From contig JBDRKQ010000127.1 in the NCBI GenBank assembly GCA_043813895.1, forward strand, positions 1-9,704: a DNA stretch of 9,704 nt, read 5' to 3'. This document shows, piece after piece, positions 1-7,806 of this stretch (position 1 is its first letter; each line of letters opens with the position of its first letter). A model generated the notes under the pieces. The model ran no database searches, was not told the DNA's origin, and was given only the letters and a program-made list of their open reading frames with translations. A program made the position numbers and the translations under genes. Origin of the DNA: CAZTAR01 sp043813895 (lineage in GTDB: Bacteria; Planctomycetota; Phycisphaerae; UBA1845; UTPLA1).

Positions 1-3
1 ATC

Positions 4-33
4 TTGTCCCGCAAATTTATACCAAAATTATAT
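4..33 (+). promoter_or_regulatory. Putative sigma70-type promoter of the DUF362 gene
   Basis: A TTGTCC hexamer at 4-9 (-35-like) is followed after 18 bases by TTATAT at 28-33 (-10-like). A start site near 40 would leave a leader of about 20 bases with the GGAG ribosome site at 47-50. The stretch 13-41 is strikingly AT-rich for this window, which supports promoter function. The decamer TATACCAAAA occurs twice here, at 18-27 and 31-40. The exact hexamers are uncertain because TATATA (29-34) and ATTATA (27-32) also fit. Confidence 0.45.
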
Positions 34-59
34 ACCAAAAACCGATGGAGTCGCCACTT

Positions 60-1130
60 ATGAGTAAGGTTTATCTCATCCCGGCCCGGAGCGGGGAATC
101 CGAAGGTCAGATCCGTCAAAAGATTCAGGTGCTGTGGCGGCAGGCCGGGTTGGCAAACTGCTTTCGCAAACAGGACCTCGCGGCCTTGAAGCTTCACGTG
201 GGGGAGCCGGGCCGCGAACCGTATGTCTCGCCGGTCATCGCTGCGGCCCTGGTGCACTGTATGAAGGAAGCGGGGACGCGGCCCTTTCTGACCGATACGG
301 CCGTCCTCTATAAGAGCCGCCGGGATAACGGGGTCGACCATACACAGGTCGCCTATGAACACGGATTTTCGATTGAGGGAACGGGCGCCCCGTTTATACC
401 GGCAGACGGTTTGAACGGCAGCGAAGAGATTGAAGTGACCGTTTCGGGTAAACATTACGAAACGGCGGCGATCGCTTCGGCGGCGATTCAGGCGCGCAGT
501 ATGCTCGTGCTGACCCACGCCACCGGACATCTTGGAACAGGATTTGCCGGGGCGCTAAAGAATTTGGGCATGGGGCTCAGTTCCAAGAAGGGAAAGCTGC
601 GCCAACACAGCGGCCAGCATCCGTATATAGACCTGAAGAAGTGCACCTCCTGCGGGACATGCGCCGTCTGGTGTCCTGAAGATGCGATTACCGTCAACGC
701 GGGCGCCGAGATTGTGAAAGGATTGTGCATCGGATGCGGCGAGTGTGTCGCGATGTGTCTCGAGGGCGCGGTTCGTTTTGATTGGTCGATCATGGGCCGG
801 GAGCTTCAAGAGCGGATTGTTGAACATGCCGCCGCCGTTGTCCGGGGCAAACGGGGGCATATCGGTTATGTCACCGTGGCAATGGGCATAACAAAAGATT
901 GCGACTGTCTCAATAAGAAACAGGATCCCCTGTGCGAGGATATCGGCATCCTCGCGTCGCACGATCCCGTCGCCATTGATCTGGCGGTGATGGAACTTGT
1001 GAAAGAGCGCGCCGGGTGCACGCTCGAGTCAATGTCCTACCCGGACCGGGACGGCATGATCCAGGTCCACTACGCGGCGGAACTCGGCCTCGGTCAAAAC
1101 TCCGTGGAGCTTGTGCTGCTAGATATCTAG
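60..1130 (+). CDS. DUF362 family Fe-S center protein with two 4Fe-4S clusters
   Basis: Predicted cytoplasmic iron-sulfur protein of 356 residues, of the DUF362 / COG2768 'uncharacterized Fe-S center protein' type; the reaction is unknown. The N-terminal half has the family's KLHVGEPG and LTDTAVLYKSRR stretches. A ferredoxin-like insert carries two 4Fe-4S motifs: C195-x2-C198-x2-C201-x3-C205-P and C223-x2-C226-x2-C229-x3-C233. The C-terminal half ends the family pattern with ILASHDPVAIDLA. Further cysteines C281, C283 and C292 lie just before that stretch and could bind metal. There is no signal peptide or membrane segment. I prefer the ATG at 60 over the one at 45, because GGAG at 47-50 sits 9 bases before it and nothing like a ribosome site precedes 45. 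The gene stands alone and converges on the catalase gene. Redox or electron-transfer work is an inference from the clusters. Confidence 0.9.
   Translation: MSKVYLIPARSGESEGQIRQKIQVLWRQAGLANCFRKQDLAALKLHVGEPGREPYVSPVIAAALVHCMKEAGTRPFLTDTAVLYKSRRDNGVDHTQVAYEHGFSIEGTGAPFIPADGLNGSEEIEVTVSGKHYETAAIASAAIQARSMLVLTHATGHLGTGFAGALKNLGMGLSSKKGKLRQHSGQHPYIDLKKCTSCGTCAVWCPEDAITVNAGAEIVKGLCIGCGECVAMCLEGAVRFDWSIMGRELQERIVEHAAAVVRGKRGHIGYVTVAMGITKDCDCLNKKQDPLCEDIGILASHDPVAIDLAVMELVKERAGCTLESMSYPDRDGMIQVHYAAELGLGQNSVELVLLDI
1119..1130. repeat. 12-bp perfect palindrome at the convergent junction
   Basis: CTAGATATCTAG is its own reverse complement and includes the TAG stop of the upstream gene. GATATC recurs at 1136-1141, so GATATC-N8-GATATC can also form a 6-bp stem. 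This is the only structure in the 19-bp gap between the two convergent genes. It lacks a GC-rich stem and T-run, so a terminator role is weakly supported. Confidence 0.3.
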
Positions 1131-1149
1131 CGGCCGATATCGAGCGGGC

Positions 1150-2628
1150 TTATACCTCTTTAGGTACTTCGTTAAGAGGGATGCCAAGGGCGTCGGCCAC
1201 CCCCTTGCCGTAAGCCGGATCTGCTTTTAGACAATTGCCGATGTGGCGGATCTTGATCTCCTTGGGAGCATCGCCCATCGCGCGCGCGGTGTTGCCGAAG
1301 AGCGCCTCCTGCTGCTCGCCGCTCATCAGGCGGAACAGCTTGCCTGGCTGGGAGTAGTAGTCGTCGTCCTCGCGATGATTCCAGTGGCCGGCGGCCCCCT
1401 CCAAGTTTAGGGGTGGTTCTGAGAAATCCGGCTGCTCTTGCCACTCGCCGTAGCTGTTCGGCTCATAGCCCAGCGTGCCGCCATGATTGCCGTCGACCCG
1501 CATCGCTCCATCGCGGTGGTAGCTATGGAACGGGCAGCGAGAAGCGTTGACCGGGATCAAGTGGTGGTTCACGCCGAGCCGGTAGCGCTGCGCGTCGGCG
1601 TAGGAGAACAGCCGTCCCTGCAGCATCTTGTCGGGCGAGAAGCCGATGCCGGGCACGATGCTGGCCGGGTTGAAGGCCGACTGCTCGACCTCGGCGAAGT
1701 AGTTCTCCGGGTTGCGGTTGAGCTCGAAGACACCCACCTCGATGAGAGGATAGTCCTTGTGGAACCAGACCTTGGTCAGGTCGAAGGGGTTGTAGGGACA
1801 CTTGGCCGCTTTCTTCTCCGCCATCACCTGGATAAACATCGTCCAGCGTGGAAACTCGCTCCTCTCGATGCTCTCGTACAAATCGCGTTGATGGCTTTCC
1901 CGGCACTTGCCGATGATCGCCTCCGCCTCTTCATCGGTGAGGTTCTTGATCCCCTGCTGCGTGTGAAAGTGGAACTTGACCCAAAACCGCTCGTTCTTTG
2001 CGTTGATCAGGCTGAAGGTGTGGCTGCCGAAGCCGTGCATGTGGCGGTAGGAATAGGGAATCCCGCGGTCGCTCATGGTGATGGTGACCTGGTGCAGCGC
2101 TTCCGGCAGCGAAGTCCAGAAGTCCCAGTTGTTGCGGGCACTCCGCAGATTGGTGCGCGGGTCGCGCTTGACGGCGTGGTTCAGGTCGGGGAACTTCAGG
2201 GGATCGCGCAGAAAGAACACCGGCGTGTTGTTGCCCACCAGGTCCCAGTTCCCCTCCTCGGTGTAGAATTTTAGCGCGTAGCCCCGGATGTCGCGCTCGG
2301 CATCGGCCGCCCCGCGCTCACCGGCCACCGTTGAGAAACGGGCGAACAGCTCGGTCTTCTTGCCCACCTTGGAGAAGATCTTGGCCTTGGTGTAGCGGGT
2401 GATGTCGTGGGTGACCGTAAAGGCGCCATACGCGCCGGAACCCTTGGCGTGCATGCGCCTCTCAGGGATGACCTCCCGGTCAAAGTGGGCCAGCTTCTCC
2501 AAAAACCAGACATCCTGAAGCAACATCGGCCCGCGAGGCCCGGCGGTCATCACGTTCTGGTTATCGACGACGGGAGCGCCGGCATTGGTGGTCAGTTTCT
2601 TCTTTGCGTTCTTCTTGGCGTTCTTCAT
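1150..2628 (-). CDS. katA: Monofunctional heme catalase (small-subunit type)
   Basis: Breaks down hydrogen peroxide to water and oxygen using heme; normally a cytoplasmic tetramer protecting against oxidative stress. The 492 residues match the usual small-subunit length. Seen motifs: the distal-heme RRMHAKGSGAYG with catalytic His60, FSTVAGERG with Ser99, DLVGNNTPVFF with catalytic Asn133, and the proximal RLFSYADAQRYRLG with heme-ligand Tyr343 and its partner Arg339. The C-terminus looks complete, so an active enzyme is expected. The first 11 residues are unusually lysine-rich (MKNAKKNAKKK). The ATG at 2628 is chosen because AGGAG lies 7 bases before it; the open frame runs 14 codons further upstream but that part resembles no catalase. 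The gene is transcribed towards the DUF362 gene, with a candidate promoter at 2696-2723. The symbol katA rests on family type only. Confidence 0.96.
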   Translation of the reverse strand: MKNAKKNAKKKLTTNAGAPVVDNQNVMTAGPRGPMLLQDVWFLEKLAHFDREVIPERRMHAKGSGAYGAFTVTHDITRYTKAKIFSKVGKKTELFARFSTVAGERGAADAERDIRGYALKFYTEEGNWDLVGNNTPVFFLRDPLKFPDLNHAVKRDPRTNLRSARNNWDFWTSLPEALHQVTITMSDRGIPYSYRHMHGFGSHTFSLINAKNERFWVKFHFHTQQGIKNLTDEEAEAIIGKCRESHQRDLYESIERSEFPRWTMFIQVMAEKKAAKCPYNPFDLTKVWFHKDYPLIEVGVFELNRNPENYFAEVEQSAFNPASIVPGIGFSPDKMLQGRLFSYADAQRYRLGVNHHLIPVNASRCPFHSYHRDGAMRVDGNHGGTLGYEPNSYGEWQEQPDFSEPPLNLEGAAGHWNHREDDDYYSQPGKLFRLMSGEQQEALFGNTARAMGDAPKEIKIRHIGNCLKADPAYGKGVADALGIPLNEVPKEV

Positions 2629-2695
2629 GGTCTTGCTCCTATCAGGTTCTTGCACAGCCGCCACGCCCAATCGCCGCCCACACGGTTGGATGACC

Positions 2696-2723
2696 AGTTT
2701 ACCTGACCATCCGCACTACTCAA
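2696..2723 (-). promoter_or_regulatory. Putative promoter of the catalase gene
   Basis: On the minus strand TTGAGT (2723-2718) is separated by 16 bases from TAAACT (2701-2696), a plausible -35/-10 pair. A start near 2690 would give a leader of about 60 bases ending in the AGGAG ribosome site. The match is moderate and no known PerR or Fur box is visible around it. Confidence 0.35.
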
Positions 2724-2740
2724 GAGCAGTGGCGCACCGT

Positions 2741-2758
2741 CCGTGCTATTCTGCACGG
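2741..2758. repeat. Inverted repeat CCGTGC-N6-GCACGG upstream of catalase
   Basis: A perfect 6-bp inverted repeat with a 6-base centre (TATTCT) lies between the end of the small minus-strand gene (2785) and the candidate catalase -35 (2723). It could be an operator for catalase or a hairpin ending transcription of the small gene. No T-run follows on the minus strand, which makes an intrinsic terminator less likely. Confidence 0.4.
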
Positions 2759-2784
2759 CTATGACCGCCGGACCCGGTTCGACG

Positions 2785-3009
2785 CTACTTTCTCATCCGT
2801 GGCTCATACGTTACGGTCACAGAGTGATCGTGCTTCTTCACCGAAGGCGTTCGCATTGCCTTGAGCGTTATTTCTGTGGCTTCGCGAGCCGCTTGAACCA
2901 AGTATCGTGCTATGTTCAATGCCTCGTCATCCGTCAGCAGAATATTGACCTCCTTTGCATCAGCCGACTTGCTTGATCCGTGCAGCGGATAGACTGCCTT
3001 GGCGAACAT
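2785..3009 (-). CDS. Small hypothetical protein, 74 residues
   Basis: I do not recognise this protein. From the ATG at 3009 it has 74 residues: a short start, a segment KEVNILLTDDEALNIARYL at about 18-36 that continues as a probable amphipathic helix to about 49, then a basic linker and a beta-like tail HSVTVTYEP. This looks like a compact alpha/beta protein, not chance translation. There is no signal peptide or membrane segment. The ribosome site is weak (GGA, 7 bases before the ATG). The frame stays open upstream to about 3225, so a start further up is possible, although that part is rich in Arg, Gly and Ser and looks non-coding. Its codons are less GC-biased than those of aconitase. It lies 156 bp upstream of catalase on the same strand, so co-transcription is possible but unproven. 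Confidence 0.55.
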   Translation of the reverse strand: MFAKAVYPLHGSSKSADAKEVNILLTDDEALNIARYLVQAAREATEITLKAMRTPSVKKHDHSVTVTYEPRMRK

Positions 3010-3185
3010 CTTCGATCCAACTGTGATTCTCTTGGGTTGTGTTATTTCACTTCCTTGATTGCTTGAGGATTGAGCACACAGGGCGGTGGGACGCCCCAAT
3101 CGTCGCGCTGGCCGAGACCGCTCACCCGCTAGTCCCAGGGAGTATTGTGGACGGCAATGCACGTGCAGACAAGCTGCCAGTGTCG

Positions 3186-3216
3186 CCCACCCATCTCCCC
3201 ACCCCGCCCCCCTCCC
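3186..3216 (-). promoter_or_regulatory. Candidate G-quadruplex / i-motif tract upstream of aconitase
   Basis: The plus strand has six C-runs of 3, 3, 4, 4, 6 and 3 bases (3186-3188, 3190-3192, 3197-3200, 3202-3205, 3207-3212, 3214-3216). The minus strand therefore has six G-runs; the four nearest the aconitase gene are separated by single bases, which is the most stable quadruplex class. It ends 19 bases before the TATAAT box and would overlap the -35 region, so an effect on aconitase transcription is a reasonable inference. Confidence 0.5.
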
Positions 3217-3235
3217 ACAAACCACTGATTCCCGT

Positions 3236-3241
3236 TATAAT
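3236..3241 (+). promoter_or_regulatory. Consensus -10 box (TATAAT) for aconitase
   Basis: A perfect TATAAT in a GC-rich stretch, 84 bases before the aconitase ATG. A start near 3248 would give a leader of about 78 bases. The region 17 bases upstream (around 3213-3218) is C-rich and has no recognisable -35 box, so the promoter may need an activator. Confidence 0.45.
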
Positions 3242-3325
3242 CCCCCGCACCTCGACCGTGAGCCCGTATCTCCCGGCCGGCCAATCGGTAACTGCACGAC
3301 CGCCAAGCATCAGGAACACACCATT

Positions 3326-6043
<2,718 letters not shown>

Positions 6044-6052
6044 ACAACCAGC

Positions 6053-6065
6053 ACCCGCTAGTATG
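6053..6065 (+). repeat. Short intergenic motif ACCCGCTAGTATG
   Basis: This 13-mer begins 9 bases after the aconitase stop. ACCCGTTAGTATG at 7783-7795 matches 12 of 13 bases, and the first 10 bases recur exactly at 3124-3133. All three copies lie outside genes, which suggests part of a dispersed intergenic element, though the words are short. Confidence 0.35.
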
Positions 6066-6077
6066 ACACCCGGGTGG

Positions 6078-6101
6078 CATGGGTCAACTTGTTGACCCGT
6101 G
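6078..6101 (+). terminator. Hairpin after aconitase, possible terminator
   Basis: CATGGGTCAAC (6078-6088) pairs with GTTGACCCGTG (6091-6101) over 11 bp with one T:G wobble; opening the innermost pairs gives a normal loop. It starts 34 bases after the aconitase stop. No T-run follows, so it would be an unusual terminator, an mRNA-stabilising structure, or part of an intergenic repeat. A second, weaker stem, CGTGTT/AACACG, follows immediately at about 6098-6115. Confidence 0.45.
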
Positions 6102-6124
6102 TTCACAACAACACGCAAAGGTGC

Positions 6125-6147
6125 CACTGGCGGCTTGCCCGCCAGTG
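6125..6147. repeat. Palindromic element CACTGGCGG / CCGCCAGTG
   Basis: A perfect 9-bp stem (6125-6133 with 6139-6147) closes a 5-base loop, CTTGC. Flanking words GGTGCCACTG (from 6120) and CAGTGGGTGCC (6148-6158) echo one another. Similar stems with CTTGC-like loops are, as I recall, dispersed between genes in planctomycete-type genomes, so this is probably a copy of a genome-wide palindromic repeat. That identification is from memory, not from this window. Confidence 0.5.
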
Positions 6148-6208
6148 CAGTGGGTGCCTCGTCCCTTGCGCAGCGAGGGGTGGGGGATGCCCATCATCTC
6201 GCGCATGG

Positions 6209-6238
6209 TTGATGCCCAACATCGCATCCTGCTACAAT
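6209..6238 (+). promoter_or_regulatory. Sigma70-like promoter immediately before the Memo-family gene
   Basis: TTGATG (6209-6214) and TACAAT (6233-6238) are separated by 18 bases, a good match to the vegetative consensus. The expected transcription start, about 7 bases after the -10 box, falls at 6245-6246, which is the ATG itself. No ribosome site lies before that ATG, so the message may be leaderless. Confidence 0.55.
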
Positions 6239-6245
6239 CAACGCC

Positions 6246-7475
6246 ATGTCGAATCAATGCAATCGACCTGTTCTGCGCCCTGTTGAGGTTCACGCCTCGC
6301 GAGTGCGCCAGGGCGCGTATGACATGACGGACCCCTCCGGGATCGCGCCCAACGGCCTGACCCTCTCACAGGACGCGCTCTTCATCGTCGCACTCATGAA
6401 CGGCCGCCGAACGCACCCCGACATCCAGGCGGAATTCATGCGCAGCCAAGGACACATGCTCTTCTCCGACGAACTCGACATGATTATCCGGCAACTCGAC
6501 GAGGCGCGTTTCCTCGAAGGGCCCTCTTTTGACGCGCACATCGCCAAACTGACGCGGCAATACCGCGAGGCCCCCGCCAGACCCCTCCGCGACAAGAACA
6601 CCCTCGGCGCGCCGGAGGAGCGTCTGCCGGAGTACTTCGACGCCATGCTGGCAGAGGCCGCGCGCGGGCATACCACCACGGACCGCGTGCTGGGCATCAT
6701 TGCGCCGCATCTCGACTACGCCCGCGGCGCGCCCTGCTACGCACCGGCCTACGCAAGCCTCGCCCATCGCACAGGCGCCACACGGTTCGTGATCCTCGGA
6801 ACAAACCACTTCGGACTCTCTTCGTGCGTCGTGGGAACGCGGCAAGCCTTCGAAACGCCGTGGGGCAACGTCCCGGCCGACACCGTCTTCATGCGCCGAC
6901 TCGATGATCGCTGCGGCGCGGACCTGTGCGAAGGCGAATACGACCACGCGCGCGAGCACTCAATCGAATTGCAGGTTCTACTATTGCGCCACGTCATGGC
7001 GGGCCGCGACATCACCATCGCCGCGTACCTGTGCCCCGACCCCTGCGGACCGACGGGAACGCGGCCTGCGAACGGTCGCGGCGTGGATCTCGATAGCTTC
7101 GCCGCTGCGCTGCGCGACGAGATCGAGGAGGACGACGTGCCGACGTGCTTGATCGCCGGCGCGGACCTCAGCCACGTCGGCCGGTTCTTCGGCGATGACC
7201 GAGAGCTGGACGCCGATACGCTACACGCCGTCGAAGCATCCGACAGGCAGGCGATCGACCACCTCCTCGACGCTGACGCGGAATCATTCCGCAACTGCAT
7301 CGCATCGACCGAGAACGCGACGCACATCTGCAGCGCCGGCAGCATCTACACGCTCACAATGGCCCTGCACGGCCGCGCCCGCCCGCGACTCCTCCACTAT
7401 CACCAGGCTGTAACGAAAGAGGCCCACAATTGCGTCACCTGTTGCGCCCTGGAGTTCACGGCACCACCACCCTAA
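6246..7475 (+). CDS. Memo-family protein (AmmeMemoRadiSam system protein B) with N-terminal extension domain
   Basis: A 409-residue cytoplasmic protein. Residues about 150-405 are the Memo fold, related to class III extradiol dioxygenases; human MEMO1 binds iron or copper, but the bacterial role is not established. Seen motifs: GIIAPHLDYARG with His155, GTNHFG with His188, EHSIELQ with His238, AGADLSHVG with His310, and HICSAGSIYT with Cys362. His155, His188 and Cys362 sit where MEMO1 has its metal-binding His, His and Cys, so metal binding is likely. Residues 8-100 form an extension (RPVLRPVEV, then SQDALFIVALMNGRR, then IIRQLDEARFLEG) that looks like a small PqqD- or winged-helix-like domain. 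The ATG at 6246 is kept because this conserved extension starts at once, although no ribosome site precedes it. The usual partners, an AMMECR1-domain protein and a radical SAM protein, are not in the window. Confidence 0.88.
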   Translation: MSNQCNRPVLRPVEVHASRVRQGAYDMTDPSGIAPNGLTLSQDALFIVALMNGRRTHPDIQAEFMRSQGHMLFSDELDMIIRQLDEARFLEGPSFDAHIAKLTRQYREAPARPLRDKNTLGAPEERLPEYFDAMLAEAARGHTTTDRVLGIIAPHLDYARGAPCYAPAYASLAHRTGATRFVILGTNHFGLSSCVVGTRQAFETPWGNVPADTVFMRRLDDRCGADLCEGEYDHAREHSIELQVLLLRHVMAGRDITIAAYLCPDPCGPTGTRPANGRGVDLDSFAAALRDEIEEDDVPTCLIAGADLSHVGRFFGDDRELDADTLHAVEASDRQAIDHLLDADAESFRNCIASTENATHICSAGSIYTLTMALHGRARPRLLHYHQAVTKEAHNCVTCCALEFTAPPP

Positions 7476-7806
7476 TGCTACAACGCTAGAACTTCTGGTC
7501 AGCTGGCAGTCTGTCGGACTTCGCCTCAGGCGAGGGTGCGTTGAGAGGCCCCGATGTGCGGTGGGCAGTCGGCGTGGGCTGGTCGCGCCGGTCGCGAAGA
7601 GCGTTGAGCGTTTTGCCGCAGGCCTGACCATTCTGCGAAACGCCGTGGTCGCAAAACTCTTACACGTCTCGACGGAACCCAAGCATATATTCCTCTTTCG
7701 TTGAGAGTGCCCCACGGCGCGAGGACAAGCATGAAACATACCGGTTCGTTCAGCCGCAGGATCCGCAGCTTCCAACGCTGTGACCCGTTAGTATGTGGTT
7801 GACAGG
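7476..7806. other. Convergent intergenic region without a recognisable gene
   Basis: These 331 bases separate two genes that point at each other. Seen: a hairpin at 7519-7535, the repeated octamer GCGTTGAG near 7538 and 7602, and the shared motif ACCCGTTAGTATG at 7783-7795. Open frames here on the minus strand run into the Memo gene and give arginine- and proline-rich translations typical of non-coding GC-rich DNA. No tRNA-like or other RNA gene was seen. Confidence 0.5.
7519..7535. terminator. Short GC-rich hairpin after the Memo gene
   Basis: CTTCGCC and GGCGAGG (7519-7525 with 7529-7535) form a 7-bp stem with one wobble and a 3-base TCA loop, 43 bases after the stop codon. No T-run follows on either side, so intrinsic termination is doubtful. 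Confidence 0.25.

Larger units (their letters stand above)
3010..3325. other. Gene-free stretch between the divergent small gene and aconitase
   Basis: These 316 bases hold the divergent control region. Seen: ACCCGCTAGT at 3124-3133 (shared with other gaps), the 10-bp palindrome TGCACGTGCA at 3158-3167, a C-rich tract at 3186-3216, and a TATAAT box at 3236-3241. Although the aconitase frame is open back to 3086, this translated stretch resembles no aconitase sequence and I treat it as non-coding. No clear promoter for the minus-strand small gene could be picked out. Confidence 0.6.

Noticed and set aside
1438..2274. A 278-codon plus-strand open frame antisense to catalase.
   Set aside because: It is the complement of a GC-rich gene. 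The sequence is Val/Ala/Leu/Arg-rich without domain likeness, and catalase on the other strand is complete.
3086..3325. An 80-codon N-terminal extension of aconitase, since the frame stays open upstream.
   Set aside because: The extension is rich in Arg, Pro and Ser, contains the C-rich tract and the TATAAT box, and does not resemble AcnA. A ribosome site and the family's normal N-terminus place the start at 3326.
6074..6327. Short open frames through the hairpin region between aconitase and the Memo gene, as possible small proteins.
   Set aside because: They translate inverted repeats and promoter sequence, overlap the Memo start in other frames, and have no ribosome site.
7284..7775. A 163-codon minus-strand frame across the convergent gap.
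   Set aside because: It runs antisense into the Memo gene, has an unremarkable shadow-like composition and no convincing ribosome site.
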